This document shows, piece after piece, positions 7,454 through 17,732 of a stretch of DNA of 64,000 bases. Location of the stretch: NCBI RefSeq assembly GCF_900110835.1, contig NZ_FOJG01000002.1, positions 1,082,979-1,146,978 of the forward strand, written 5' to 3'. Every line of letters starts with the position of its first letter. Within the stretch, counting starts at the first letter, position 1. The stretch comes from Chitinophaga arvensicola. GTDB lineage: Bacteria; Bacteroidota; Bacteroidia; Chitinophagales; Chitinophagaceae. The notes beneath the pieces were generated by a model. The model saw only the letters and a list, made by a program, of their open reading frames with translations. It searched no databases and was not told the DNA's origin. Both the position numbers and the translations under genes were made by a program.

Positions 7454-9040
7454 ATGAATTGTAAGCTATTCCTGGTACTATGCGCATTTGCGGGCTGGCA
7501 ACAGGCCGCTACGGCACAGAAGAAGCCCAACATTATTATCCTCATGTCCGACGATACCGGCTGGGGCGATCTCGGACCCTACGGCGGCGGCGAAGGACGC
7601 GGCGCCCCCACTCCTTCCTTTGATCAGATGGCCCGGGAAGGCATGCTGTTCTGGGATTTCTACGGGCAGCCCAGTTGCACTCCCGGCAGGGCCGCCGCTA
7701 TTACCGGTCGTATTCCTAACCGCAGCGGCATGACCACCGTAGCCTTCCCCGGCGATGGCGGCGGCCTCCCCAAAGAAGAATGGACCCTCGCCTCTGTGCT
7801 GAAAACAGGCGGCTATTCCACCTTCTTTGCCGGCAAATGGCACCTGGGCGAAGCAGATTATGCCATGCCCATTGCCCACGGTTTTGATGTGATGAAAAAT
7901 GTAACCCTCTATCACCTCAACGCCTACACGTATGCAGATCCTAAATGGAATGCCGATATGCCCCCCTCCCTGCGCGACCGCTGGGCCAAAGGCACCAAAG
8001 GCGCCCTGGAAGGAGAAGCCGGGAAAGGATTCCGGGAAGTAAAAAAGATAGACGGCTCCGTGATTCCATTCTTGGATGAAACCACGGAAGCGGAATCTAT
8101 CAAATGGCTGGAACAGGCAGCCAAATCCGACAAGCCGTTTTTCATGGAAATCTGTTTCGCTAAAAATCACCAACCCAATCTGCCACATCCCGATTTCGTG
8201 AATAAATCTACCGGCAAAAACAAATACGCCGATTGTGTGGTGGAACTCGATACCCGCGTAGGCCAGATCATGGATAAGATCCGGAGCCTGGGCATTGCGG
8301 AAAACACACTCGTGGTATACACGGTAGATAACGGCACCTGGCAGGATGTGTATCCCGACTGCGGCTATACGCCGTTCCGTGGTACCAAAGGCACCGTGCG
8401 GGAAGGCGGCAACCGCATTCCTACCATCATGTGGTGGCCCGGTACTATCAAACCCGGCAGCCAGAACCACGACATCCTGGGTAGCCTCGATTTCATGGCC
8501 ACCTTCGCTTCGCTGGCGGGCATTCCGCTTCCGCAGAACGACCGCGCCGGCAAACCCATCATCTTCGATAGCTACGATATGTCGATGGTATTGAAAGGTA
8601 CCGGCAAATCCAAACGCCATACCTGGATGTATTTTACAGAAAATGAATTATCACCAGGGGCAGTGCGCATCGATCAGTTCAAAGCCGTGTTCAATTTACG
8701 CGGCGATGGCGGTATGCCTACCGGCGGCCTCGCAGTAGATGCTAACCTCGGCTGGAAAGGAGAAGAGAAATATGTGGCCACTGCCTCCCAGATCTTCGAT
8801 CTCTGGCAGGACCCGCAGGAAAGGTACGACCTGTTCATGAACAACTTCACGGAAAAAACATGGTTCCTCCCGAATATACAGGATGAAATCACCACGTTCA
8901 TGCAGACGTATGTAAAATATCCGCCGCGTAAACTGCAAAGTAATATCTATACCGGTCCGATTACGATCACGGATTACGAACGACTGGAAAAAGCAAAAGA
9001 ACTGATAAAGAACTTCTCCGCCGGTTCCGGCGCACAATAA
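7454..9040 (+). CDS. Secreted family S1 sulfatase
   Basis: The 528-residue enzyme hydrolyses sulfate esters, probably on a glycan. It has a signal peptide (1-21, ending TATAQ). Metal-binding Asp33-Asp34 follow in NIIILMSDDTGWGD, then the formylglycine signature C75-T-P77-G-R79 in SCTPGRAAAITG, where Cys must be oxidised by a maturation enzyme not present here. GKWHLGE and VYTVDNGTWQD are further active-site segments. The frame is open back to 7346, but MNCKLFLVL at 7454 starts the signal peptide. It stands 140 bases upstream of the ECF sigma gene of the SusCD locus on the same strand, separated by a perfect hairpin. Its proximity suggests a sulfated substrate for that locus, but it may be a separate unit. 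Subfamily not assigned. Confidence 0.92.
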   Translation: MNCKLFLVLCAFAGWQQAATAQKKPNIIILMSDDTGWGDLGPYGGGEGRGAPTPSFDQMAREGMLFWDFYGQPSCTPGRAAAITGRIPNRSGMTTVAFPGDGGGLPKEEWTLASVLKTGGYSTFFAGKWHLGEADYAMPIAHGFDVMKNVTLYHLNAYTYADPKWNADMPPSLRDRWAKGTKGALEGEAGKGFREVKKIDGSVIPFLDETTEAESIKWLEQAAKSDKPFFMEICFAKNHQPNLPHPDFVNKSTGKNKYADCVVELDTRVGQIMDKIRSLGIAENTLVVYTVDNGTWQDVYPDCGYTPFRGTKGTVREGGNRIPTIMWWPGTIKPGSQNHDILGSLDFMATFASLAGIPLPQNDRAGKPIIFDSYDMSMVLKGTGKSKRHTWMYFTENELSPGAVRIDQFKAVFNLRGDGGMPTGGLAVDANLGWKGEEKYVATASQIFDLWQDPQERYDLFMNNFTEKTWFLPNIQDEITTFMQTYVKYPPRKLQSNIYTGPITITDYERLEKAKELIKNFSAGSGAQ

Positions 9041-9051
9041 TGTTGTAACCT

Positions 9052-9100
9052 GCTTTTAGTAAATGCAGTAGACCATTCTGCTGCTGCATTTACTAAAAGC
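9052..9100. terminator. Perfect 17-bp inverted repeat after the sulfatase gene
   Basis: GCTTTTAGTAAATGCAG (9052-9068) and its exact reverse complement (9084-9100) flank a 15-base loop, starting 12 bases after the sulfatase stop. No long T run follows on either strand, though the 3' side is A/T-rich. It most likely ends or stabilises the sulfatase mRNA. Confidence 0.55.
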
Positions 9101-9180
9101 TAAAATAATATTAATCGTAGCGAATTTACGGCTAACACGCAATCCATAAATCAAGTAATTTGGACGTACTTGAACCACGT

Positions 9181-9765
9181 ATGGAAATAAACGCGTACAA
9201 TGAAAGGGAACTTTTATTGAGCCTTGCTCAGGGCAATGACCATGCCTTTGCCAGCGTATTCCATCACTACCGTCACCGCATATACGGAATTGCCTTTCGC
9301 CTGCTGGGCACTACTTCACAGGCCGAAGATGTGGTACAGGACGTTTTCCTGAAGATGTGGCTGAAACGGAATGAACTCCATGAAATCAGTCACTTCAAAG
9401 CCTATCTCTTTACCGTTACCCGCAATCATATTTTCAGCTCCCTGAAATTACTGGCCCGCGAACAACTCATGGAAACCGAACTGTCGGCTACCATGAACAA
9501 TGATGTACGCGACGCTACCATTGTCCATAAAGAATACGAACAGATCCTGCAACGCGCCATCGCCCAGTTGCCGCCGCAACAGGAACTGATCTATAAACTC
9601 AGCAAGGAAGAAGGACTGAAAAGAAATGAAATTGCAGACCGCCTGCAGCTAAGTCCCGAAACCATCAAAGTGCACCTGGCCAACGCTATGCGCTCTATCC
9701 GTGCCTTCTGCCTCGCCCGTATGGACCTCAATACTTTCCTCATTTTAATGTGGATTTATTGCTAA
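9181..9765 (+). CDS. ECF RNA polymerase sigma factor of the SusCD locus
   Basis: The 194-residue sigma-70 family factor has region 2 at about 20-90 (DVVQDVFLKMW motif) and region 4 at about 120-175 (LPPQQELIYKLSKEEGLKRNEIADRL, a helix-turn-helix reading the -35 element). It would direct core polymerase to the SusCD operon when released by the FecR protein encoded 83 bases downstream. A TTG at 9160 extends the frame by seven codons, and ATG 9181 is the more usual choice. It matches the Bacteroidota sigma/anti-sigma/STN-SusC arrangement. The C-terminus ends in a hydrophobic tail (FLILMWIYC) that is common in this family. Confidence 0.93.
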   Translation: MEINAYNERELLLSLAQGNDHAFASVFHHYRHRIYGIAFRLLGTTSQAEDVVQDVFLKMWLKRNELHEISHFKAYLFTVTRNHIFSSLKLLAREQLMETELSATMNNDVRDATIVHKEYEQILQRAIAQLPPQQELIYKLSKEEGLKRNEIADRLQLSPETIKVHLANAMRSIRAFCLARMDLNTFLILMWIYC

Positions 9766-9848
9766 ATCGAATTTTTTTCCGGAGCCACTAACCCATCTGC
9801 TCCGTTTTATAGTCTCCTTATTCAGCAACCTTTATCAAATCGCTACCC

Positions 9849-10994
9849 ATGACAGTATCCCGTTTCAGATACCTGTTTACACGTTATTATGCCCGGCAAT
9901 GTACACCGGAGGAACAGCAGGAACTCATGCTCCTGCTGGAGCAATCCACGCATGACGAAGAGCTGAAAGAAGCCCTCGATGAGCTGTTACAACAGGCCGA
10001 AGACGACACCTCCGCGATGCCGGACGACGTGGCGGCAAATATGCTGGAACAGATCATGCAAACAACGCCCGCGCCTATACGCCGTATACCGGTGTGGAAA
10101 CGCGCCGCTATTGCAGCAGCGGTTATCTCTGCCATAGCGCTGGCCGGGTATAAGCTGTACCAGAAAAGCACCACGCCGGTGGCCATTGCCAGCAACCACG
10201 CTTCCCCCCGCCCCGAGGAACATGCCCGCCTCGTACGCGGCGACGGCGCCGTGATTGATCTCGAAAAACATAATGGCGAAGCCGTGGATGTACAAACAGG
10301 CGTGTCTGTAAACCGGAAAGGCAATACCCTCTCCTATAATAATAACACAGGCATCACACCTACCATCAATACCCTGTATACCAATAAAGGCGGCACTTAC
10401 CAGGTGGTATTACCGGACGGCACCAAAGCATGGCTCAATGCCGTTTCCTCGATCCGCTTCCCTACCGCCTTTACCGGCAGCACCCGGGAAGTAACCATCC
10501 AGGGAGAAGTATATTTTGAAATTGCCCAACAGGCCAATCAACCTTTTATCGTAAAAGCCAACAATGTTAAAGTACAAGTACTCGGTACCCATTTCAATAT
10601 CATGGCCTATGAAGAAGAACAAAATATCTGTACTTCCCTCCTCGAAGGAGCGGTAAACGTGATCAGCGGAAACACCGTACGGCAGATGAAACCCGGCCAG
10701 CAGGCGCTCGTGAACCGCGAACACAACGGCATCAGTATCAGCAACGCCGATGTAGATGCCGCCATCGCCTGGAAAGAAGGCCGCTTCGAATTCAATGGCA
10801 ATATCAAAAGTATCCTGCGCGAAATTGCCCGCTGGTATGATGTGCAGTTTATTTATGAAGGCGCGATGTCTGAAAAAGCTTTTGCCGCCACCTTCTCCCG
10901 GCAGGACAGCCTGAAAGAAATATTGGAGAAACTGGAATTAACCGGCAGCATTCATTTCAAGATCAATAATAAAACAATTACTGTGAGTCCATAA
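9849..10994 (+). CDS. FecR-family anti-sigma factor
   Basis: The 381-residue inner-membrane protein has a cytoplasmic N-terminal part (1-78) that would hold the ECF sigma factor. One transmembrane segment lies near 84-100 (AAIAAAVISAIALAGY). A periplasmic FecR domain spans about 175-280 (VVLPDGTKAWLNAVSSIRFP) and a C-terminal DUF4974 domain about 305-380 (FEFNGNIKSILREIARWYDV). It would relay the signal from the STN domain of the SusC transporter encoded 165 bases downstream. Sigma and FecR genes are adjacent and co-directional. The intergenic stretch to susC shows no hairpin or consensus promoter, so it may depend on the ECF factor. Confidence 0.93.
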   Translation: MTVSRFRYLFTRYYARQCTPEEQQELMLLLEQSTHDEELKEALDELLQQAEDDTSAMPDDVAANMLEQIMQTTPAPIRRIPVWKRAAIAAAVISAIALAGYKLYQKSTTPVAIASNHASPRPEEHARLVRGDGAVIDLEKHNGEAVDVQTGVSVNRKGNTLSYNNNTGITPTINTLYTNKGGTYQVVLPDGTKAWLNAVSSIRFPTAFTGSTREVTIQGEVYFEIAQQANQPFIVKANNVKVQVLGTHFNIMAYEEEQNICTSLLEGAVNVISGNTVRQMKPGQQALVNREHNGISISNADVDAAIAWKEGRFEFNGNIKSILREIARWYDVQFIYEGAMSEKAFAATFSRQDSLKEILEKLELTGSIHFKINNKTITVSP

Positions 10995-11159
10995 AACCAC
11001 GTGCAACATATGTAAGGAAGTATCAACCAAAATCAACGACAGTTTAAGATTCAACACGTTTACGGACAGTGAATAAACAACAGCGGCAGGCACGCTCTGG
11101 CGGAGCTATGCCCTTATGATCCGGAAACAATCACCCTTAGATAACACTTTAATCCACTA

Positions 11160-14100
11160 ATGAAAATGATGCAAACTTTTAAGAAAGTCCGCCATTACCG
11201 GTGGCGCGTTTCATCAAACCAAAAACTATTATGCTTTATGAAACTAACCTTCCTGTTGCTGCTATCCACCCTCCTGCAGGCACACGCCACCGGGTACGCA
11301 CAACCCGTTACCCTCCACGTTAAAGCCGCTCCGCTGATGGAGGTCATTAAATCGATCCGCAAACAAACCGGTTATGTATTCGTGTTCGATCTGCAGATGA
11401 TCGACAACGCGCGGCCGGTGAGCTGCTCCCAGGAAAACGTTCCGCTGGAACAATTGCTGGAAGAGGTGTTCCGCGATCAGCCCCTTACCTATGCCATCGT
11501 TAAAAAAACCATTATCCTGAAAAGAAAACCGGTCATTGCTTCTACGGTACCTGTGCAAGCCATACGTGCCAAAATAAAAGGACAGGTAACGGAAAGCAAC
11601 GGCAATCCAATGGCAGGCGTAACGGTGGTCAATAAAACATCGCGCACCAACGCCCTCACCGATGATCTCGGCATCTTCAACATCGAAGCCAAAGTGGGCG
11701 ACAGTCTCCTGTTCACCATGGTGGGTATGCAACCGGAAGCCATCCAGATAAAAAATGATAAGCTGATAAAAATAGTGATGGTGCCTAAAGCATCCGATGT
11801 GGGCGAAGTAGTGGTAGTGGCCTATGGCACGCAAAAGAAAGCCAGTATGGTGAGTGCCGTGACCAGCATCAACCCGAAAGAACTGAAAGGCCCCACCAGC
11901 AATCTCACTACCATGCTGGCCGGTCGCCTCTCCGGTGTAATCTCCTACCAGCGTAGCGGTGAACCCGGCAGAGACAACGCCAGCTTCTTTATCCGGGGTA
12001 TCACCACGTTTGGTACGGGTAAGGTGGATCCACTGATCCTCATAGATGGTATGGAATCCAGCACCAACGACCTGGCCCGCTTACAACCCGATGATATTGC
12101 CGGTTTTTCTATCCTGAAAGATGCCACCGCTTCGTCGCTCTATGGCGCCAGGGGCGCTAATGGCGTGGTGCTCGTGACCACTAAATCGGGTGTGGAAGCA
12201 AAAACATCTTTTAATGTACGCTTCGAAAATTCGCTCTCTACCAATACCCGCAATTTCAAATTTGCAGATAACATCACCTACATGACCCTGGCCAATGAAG
12301 CCGTGCTCACCAGGAATCCTTTGCAGGATGTACAATACTCGCAATCCAAAATTGATCATACTGCTGCGGGTGATGATCCGCTGATGTATCCCAACAACAA
12401 CTGGGTGAAACAACTGATCAAGGATTACACCATTAACCAGCGCACCAACTTCAACCTGAAAGGCGGCGGAAAGGTAGCCCAGTTCTACATTGCAGGCACC
12501 TATAATGTAGACAACGGCGTGCTGAAAATTGACCAGCGGAATAACTTCAACAGCAACATCAAACTAAAAAATTATTCGCTGCGCTCCAACGTCAACATCA
12601 ATCTCACGCCTACCTCCACCGCTATTGTGCGCACCTATGGCCAGTTCGATGACTACAACGGTCCTATCGGCGGCGGCGCCGGATTGTTTTCACAAACCAT
12701 CTGGGCCAATCCCGTGATGTTCCCGGCCGTTTATCCTGCCAGTTATGCCCCCGATCTGAAACATCCATTGTTTGGCAACGCCGTGAAACCCGGGTTTAAC
12801 AGTCTTCCTGGCGATGGCGGCAATCTTTACAACAACCCTTACGCTAACTCCGTATCCGGTTATTCGCAGTACAATACCTCTACCCTGCTGGTACAGGTGG
12901 AACTAAAACAGGATTTCAAATTCCTGTTGCCCGGCCTCACCGCGCGTATGATGGGATACACCGAAAGATATTCTTTCTTTGATGTAACCCGCCAGTACAG
13001 CCCTTATTTCTACGGCATGAAATACGACGGCGCTACCAAAGAACCGGTGCTCATGTCGCTCAATACCAATGGTACCGAGTATCTTGGCTACAGTCCCGGC
13101 AATAAACAACTGAACACCACTACTTACATGGAGGCTGCGGTAAACTACAGCCAGCAGTACAACAAGGTACACAACGTATCAGGTATGCTGATCGGACTAT
13201 TCCGCAACTACCTCAGCGCCAATGCAGGTACGCTGCAAACATCGCTGCCACACCGCAACCAGGGCATCTCCGGCAGGTTTACCTACGACTACGACAGCCG
13301 CTATCTGGCAGAATTCAACTTCGGTTACAACGGCTCCGAAAGATTTGCCAGCAACCACCGCTTTGGCTTCTTCCCTTCTGCCGGTATTGCCTGGAACGTA
13401 CAGAATGAAGCTTTCTTCAAACCTTTCAGTCATAATATTGATAAGCTGAAACTGCGTGCTACCTACGGTATTGTGGGAAATGACCAGATCGGTAATGAAA
13501 ACGACCGCTTCTTCTATCTCTCCGATGTAAATATGAACAACACCAATAAAGGCGCCGTCTTCGGAGAAAGAGGCTCCTACTACCGTCCCGGTGTGTCGGT
13601 GAACCGCTATGAAAACAGGGACATTACCTGGGAGAAATCCTACAAAACAAACCTCGGACTGGAACTCGGACTGTTCAACGCCATGAACGTGCAACTGGAT
13701 GTATACAAGGAACACCGTACCAATATCCTGATGACACGCAGCACCATTCCCAGCACCATGGGACTGAATGCCGCCACACAGGCCAATGTGGGAGAAGCCG
13801 AAGGTAAAGGCGTGGATCTCGCGCTCGACTATACGAAAAGCTTTTCCAATAACTCCTTTGTACAGTTCCGTGGTAACTTCACCTATGCTACCAGTAAACT
13901 GCTGGTCAATGAAGAACCTATTTACGCAGAAGCTTACCGCTCCCGTGTAGGTAAATCCCTTTCCCAGGCTTATGGTTATATCGCAGAACGTTTATTTGTA
14001 GATGAACAGGAAGTGGCCAATTCCGCCTATCAGAACTTCGGCGAACAGGTAATGGGCGGCGATATCAAATACCATGATGTAAATGGCGATGGCCAGATCA

Positions 14101-14627
14101 ACAGCGCCGACATGGTGCCTATCGGTTTACCTACTACTCCTGAAATCACCTATGGCTTTGGCTTTTCCTTTGGCTACAAACAACTGGACCTGAGCTTTTT
14201 CTTCCAGGGATCTGCACGCTCCTCTTTCTATATAGACCCATACAGGATATCGCCGTTTGTATTGAATGGCGGTGGCCAGCATGGCCTGTTGCAGGCCATT
14301 GCAGATGATCACTGGAGTGAGAGCAACCGCGAACTGTACTCCATGTGGCCACGCCTGAGCGACCGCTTCATCTGGAACAACCTGCAACAATCTACCTGGT
14401 GGATGCGCAGCGGCAACTTCCTCCGGTTGAAAACACTGGAGCTGGGATACACTTTTCCCAAACGCATACTCGACCGCGTACGCATGACCAATGGCCGCAT
14501 TTACGCCAACGCCTCCAACCTGTTTGTGATCAGCAAATTCAAAACATGGGATCCTGAAATGGGCGGCGACGGACTCGGTTACCCGGTACAACGGGTTGTA
14601 AATCTCGGTATCAGCCTGGGACTTTGA
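11160..14627 (+). CDS. SusC/RagA TonB-linked outer-membrane transporter with STN domain
   Basis: The 1155-residue outer-membrane protein imports oligosaccharides with TonB energy. A long basic stretch precedes the hydrophobic signal (about 27-47), so the true start may be ATG 11238 (MKLTFLLLL). An STN signalling domain (about 50-115) is followed by a carboxypeptidase-D regulatory-like domain (130-215, IKGQVTESNGNPMAGVTV). The plug is at about 225-350 (GEVVVVAYGTQKKASMVSAV, YGARGANGVVLVTTKSG) and the 22-strand barrel runs to the C-terminus, which ends in the aromatic-rich LGISLGL. The STN domain is what couples ligand binding to FecR and the ECF factor. Its stop codon overlaps the open frame leading into susD, and susD begins 23 bases later. 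Confidence 0.97.
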   Translation: MKMMQTFKKVRHYRWRVSSNQKLLCFMKLTFLLLLSTLLQAHATGYAQPVTLHVKAAPLMEVIKSIRKQTGYVFVFDLQMIDNARPVSCSQENVPLEQLLEEVFRDQPLTYAIVKKTIILKRKPVIASTVPVQAIRAKIKGQVTESNGNPMAGVTVVNKTSRTNALTDDLGIFNIEAKVGDSLLFTMVGMQPEAIQIKNDKLIKIVMVPKASDVGEVVVVAYGTQKKASMVSAVTSINPKELKGPTSNLTTMLAGRLSGVISYQRSGEPGRDNASFFIRGITTFGTGKVDPLILIDGMESSTNDLARLQPDDIAGFSILKDATASSLYGARGANGVVLVTTKSGVEAKTSFNVRFENSLSTNTRNFKFADNITYMTLANEAVLTRNPLQDVQYSQSKIDHTAAGDDPLMYPNNNWVKQLIKDYTINQRTNFNLKGGGKVAQFYIAGTYNVDNGVLKIDQRNNFNSNIKLKNYSLRSNVNINLTPTSTAIVRTYGQFDDYNGPIGGGAGLFSQTIWANPVMFPAVYPASYAPDLKHPLFGNAVKPGFNSLPGDGGNLYNNPYANSVSGYSQYNTSTLLVQVELKQDFKFLLPGLTARMMGYTERYSFFDVTRQYSPYFYGMKYDGATKEPVLMSLNTNGTEYLGYSPGNKQLNTTTYMEAAVNYSQQYNKVHNVSGMLIGLFRNYLSANAGTLQTSLPHRNQGISGRFTYDYDSRYLAEFNFGYNGSERFASNHRFGFFPSAGIAWNVQNEAFFKPFSHNIDKLKLRATYGIVGNDQIGNENDRFFYLSDVNMNNTNKGAVFGERGSYYRPGVSVNRYENRDITWEKSYKTNLGLELGLFNAMNVQLDVYKEHRTNILMTRSTIPSTMGLNAATQANVGEAEGKGVDLALDYTKSFSNNSFVQFRGNFTYATSKLLVNEEPIYAEAYRSRVGKSLSQAYGYIAERLFVDEQEVANSAYQNFGEQVMGGDIKYHDVNGDGQINSADMVPIGLPTTPEITYGFGFSFGYKQLDLSFFFQGSARSSFYIDPYRISPFVLNGGGQHGLLQAIADDHWSESNRELYSMWPRLSDRFIWNNLQQSTWWMRSGNFLRLKTLELGYTFPKRILDRVRMTNGRIYANASNLFVISKFKTWDPEMGGDGLGYPVQRVVNLGISLGL

Positions 14628-14650
14628 TTCACCGCTTTAATTGTATAAAT

Positions 14651-16510
14651 ATGAAACCAATTCTTACTTTTTATATATGCCTGGTGTTATTGTGTACTTC
14701 GTCCTGTAGAAAATTTCTCGACGTAGTACCTGATAACGTGGCCACCATCGACAACGCATTTACCATGCGCGCAGAAGCAGAAAAATACCTGTTTACCTGC
14801 TACTCCTATCTTCCTTTTGCATCTGATATTTCCAGCAACCCCGCTATTGCCGCAGGCGATGAATTCTGGATGGTGCGCCCCTACAGTACCGGCGAATCGC
14901 CCTGGCAGATCGCGCTCGGATACCAGAATGCGAATAATGTGTACCTGTCGCAATGGTCGGCTTATTTCAGGGCCCTCCGCGATTGCAACATCTTCCTGGA
15001 TAATATCCATAAAGTGGTAGACATGCGCCAACCGGAAAAAGACCGCTGGATTGCAGAAGTGAAATTCCTGAAAGCCTATTATCACTGGATCCTGTTGCGC
15101 CAGTACGGACCTATTCCTGTGATCCGTTACAACCTGCCCATTTCCAGCACAGCCGAACAAACGAAGATACCCCGTGAACCGGTGGACACGGTGATAAATT
15201 ATATCGCTGCGCTGCTGGATACAGCAGCCGCCGGTTTGCCGGAAATAATCGCAGACAGATCTACAGAACTGGGCCGTATGACCAAACCCATTGCGATGTC
15301 TATCAAGGCGCGGATCCTGGTTACCGCTGCCAGTCCGCTGTTCAACGGTAACAGCGATTACAGCGGTTTTAAAAACATTGACGGCACCCCTTTCTTCAAT
15401 GCTACCTACGATGCCACCAAATGGAAAACCGCTGCAGATGCGTGTAAAGCAGCCATCGATGAATGCGCCAGTGTAGGCATGCTGCTCTACACATTCGGCC
15501 AGTTGGGCGTTACGCTCTCGGAAACACTGACCCGGCAGATGTCGATCCGCAATAGTACCTGTGAACAATGGAACCCGGAAATTATCTGGAACAATCCCAA
15601 CAGCGGCAGTTACGAAATACAGCGTCAGGCCATGCCCCGCCTCGATCCTGCCAGGATAGGCAATGAGTCGGTACTCGGCAGCCTGGCCCCCACCATGAAA
15701 ATTGCAGAACAATTCTATACGGATAAAGGCCTGCCCATCACAGAAGATAAAACCTTTGATTATGCCGGTAGATTGAAGCTAAGAACAGCTACCAAAGCGG
15801 AAGGAGAACTGATCCAGGAAGGCTACACCACGGCGGCCATGCACTTCAACCGCGAGCCGCGCTTTTATGCCGATCTCGGTTTTGACGGCTCCATCTGGAT
15901 GATGCAGAAAAAAACCTTCCACATTGAATCAAAAGCAGGGCAATGGCAAACCAGGAAAAATATCTACGATAACAATACCACCGGCTACTTCGCAAAGAAA
16001 CTGGTGAACTGGAAAAATGAAATTCTCGAAGGACAGTCGGTATACATTGAATCTTACGCCTGGCCGGAAATGCGACTGGCAGACCTTTACCTGCTTTATG
16101 CAGAAGCGCTGAATGAAGACGGTGGTCCGCAACCCGAAGCATTTAAATACATCGACAAAGTAAGGGAACGCGCCGGTATCCCCGGTGTACAAACTGCGTG
16201 GACCACCTACGCCAAACAACCGGGTAAATTCCAGACCAAAGAAGGTTTCCGGCAAATCATCCAGCAGGAACGGCTCATAGAGCTGGCCATGGAAGGCAGC
16301 CGCTTCTGGGATCTCCGGAGATGGAAAAAAAGCATGGAAGAACTCAACAAACCGGTAACCGGCTGGGATGTAGATCAATCAGATCCTGCTTTCTACTACC
16401 GCGTGAGAACCCTTTACCGGCAAACGTTCCAGACCCGGAACTATTTCTGGCCGCTGGATAACTGGGACCTGCTCAACAATCCCAAGCTGGTGCAAAATTT
16501 TGGATGGTAA
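14651..16510 (+). CDS. SusD/RagB-type surface glycan-binding lipoprotein
   Basis: The 619-residue lipoprotein forms the lid over the SusC channel and binds glycan. The signal sequence ends in a lipobox with Cys19 (CTSSC), and the SusD family opening FLDVVPDN follows. Tetratricopeptide-like helices appear in the N-terminal half, and the typical C-terminal motifs LRLADLYLLYAEALNE-type (here MRLADLYLLYAEALNE), RERAGIPG and LIELAMEGSRFWDLRRW are present. MKPILTFY at 14651 is preferred to the upstream start at 14624 because it opens the signal peptide. Gene order SusC-SusD is the hallmark of a polysaccharide utilisation locus. Confidence 0.97.
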   Translation: MKPILTFYICLVLLCTSSCRKFLDVVPDNVATIDNAFTMRAEAEKYLFTCYSYLPFASDISSNPAIAAGDEFWMVRPYSTGESPWQIALGYQNANNVYLSQWSAYFRALRDCNIFLDNIHKVVDMRQPEKDRWIAEVKFLKAYYHWILLRQYGPIPVIRYNLPISSTAEQTKIPREPVDTVINYIAALLDTAAAGLPEIIADRSTELGRMTKPIAMSIKARILVTAASPLFNGNSDYSGFKNIDGTPFFNATYDATKWKTAADACKAAIDECASVGMLLYTFGQLGVTLSETLTRQMSIRNSTCEQWNPEIIWNNPNSGSYEIQRQAMPRLDPARIGNESVLGSLAPTMKIAEQFYTDKGLPITEDKTFDYAGRLKLRTATKAEGELIQEGYTTAAMHFNREPRFYADLGFDGSIWMMQKKTFHIESKAGQWQTRKNIYDNNTTGYFAKKLVNWKNEILEGQSVYIESYAWPEMRLADLYLLYAEALNEDGGPQPEAFKYIDKVRERAGIPGVQTAWTTYAKQPGKFQTKEGFRQIIQQERLIELAMEGSRFWDLRRWKKSMEELNKPVTGWDVDQSDPAFYYRVRTLYRQTFQTRNYFWPLDNWDLLNNPKLVQNFGW

Positions 16511-16540
16511 TCTTTTTTATTGATTAAAACTGCCTGTAAA

Positions 16541-17707
16541 ATGAAGTTCCATAAATCCATGATGTGGCTGGTAAGCGCTATACTGCTGCTGGCAACCGCC
16601 TGTAATAAAGAAACACATCAACCTGTAAATAGCGGCGGTGAAAAACCGGGTGTGATCACCAACGTCAGCGTATCCAATATGGCCGGCGCGGCAAAAATCA
16701 CTTACAGTTTGCCGGATAACAAGGATATCCTGTATGTGAAAGCCGTGTACAATATCCGGCCGGGAGAAAAACGCGAAATAAGATCCTCTTACTATAATAA
16801 TTTCCTGGTGGTAGACGGCTTCGGCGATACCACTACACACGATATTTCACTGTACGTGGTAAGTCGCAATGAAGCGGCTTCCGATCCCGTGATGGCCAGT
16901 GTGAAACCACTCTCGCCGCCTATGCTGCTGGTGCGCAAATCACTTGCCGTGAAAGCAGATTTCGGTGGTATTAACATCAACTTCAACAACGTCAGCAAAG
17001 CAGATATTGCCATCGTGATGCTCACTACCGATTCACTCGGCGTGTTTGGTCCGGCCGATATACACTATACCAAACTGGAAAACGGCAACTACGCCATCCG
17101 TGGATTTGCGGCAGAGAAAAGGAAGTTTGGCTTCTTTGTGCGGGACCGCTGGGGCAATCAATCTGATACCCTGATGCAGGAGATCATCCCCATCTTTGAA
17201 AAGCTGCTGGACAAAAAGAATTTTAAAGAAGTGAAATTACCGGGAGATACGGACTACGGCTGGGGCTACCCTATCCCCAATCTCTGGGCCGGCACCATGT
17301 GGCACTCTGCCGATAAACTGGATGGTATGCCGATGTCTATCTCCTTCGACCTGGGTGTAGTAGCGCAACTGAGCCGCATTACCCTGTGGCAGCGCCCCAA
17401 CGAATGGATCTATCTCCAAAATAATGTGCGCAAATTTGAAATATGGGGTTCCACCAATCCCGCTTCCGATGGCAGCTGGGATAGCTGGACACGCTTAGTG
17501 GAACATACCGTGATCAAACCTTCCGGCTTACCTGTAGGACAAAAAACGCAGGACGATATCGACGCTGCCATTGCAGGGGAACAAATGACCGTGCCACTCG
17601 ATGCACCCAAAGTGCGCTACATCCGCCTGAAAATACTCCGTACCTGGACCGACGGTGGTTACGCCGCCAACATCCAGGAAATGAAGTTCTGGGGTAACGA
17701 CAAATGA
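16541..17707 (+). CDS. DUF4959/DUF5000 surface lipoprotein of the SusCD locus
   Basis: The 388-residue lipoprotein has a lipobox at LATAC (Cys21). An Ig-like DUF4959 region (about 30-130, TNVSVSNMAGAAKITYSLP) is followed by a second beta domain and a C-terminal DUF5000 or F5/8 type C-like domain (about 240-388, ending YIRLKILRTWTDGGYAANIQEMKF). Discoidin-type folds of this kind bind sugars, so it is probably an accessory glycan-binding protein on the cell surface. Start at ATG 16541 is chosen over an upstream TTG at 16520 because it opens the signal peptide. It follows susD by 30 bases and is clearly part of the same operon. Confidence 0.88.
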   Translation: MKFHKSMMWLVSAILLLATACNKETHQPVNSGGEKPGVITNVSVSNMAGAAKITYSLPDNKDILYVKAVYNIRPGEKREIRSSYYNNFLVVDGFGDTTTHDISLYVVSRNEAASDPVMASVKPLSPPMLLVRKSLAVKADFGGININFNNVSKADIAIVMLTTDSLGVFGPADIHYTKLENGNYAIRGFAAEKRKFGFFVRDRWGNQSDTLMQEIIPIFEKLLDKKNFKEVKLPGDTDYGWGYPIPNLWAGTMWHSADKLDGMPMSISFDLGVVAQLSRITLWQRPNEWIYLQNNVRKFEIWGSTNPASDGSWDSWTRLVEHTVIKPSGLPVGQKTQDDIDAAIAGEQMTVPLDAPKVRYIRLKILRTWTDGGYAANIQEMKFWGNDK

Positions 17708-17732
17708 TGATCATCTACTTAAAAAAAATTGT

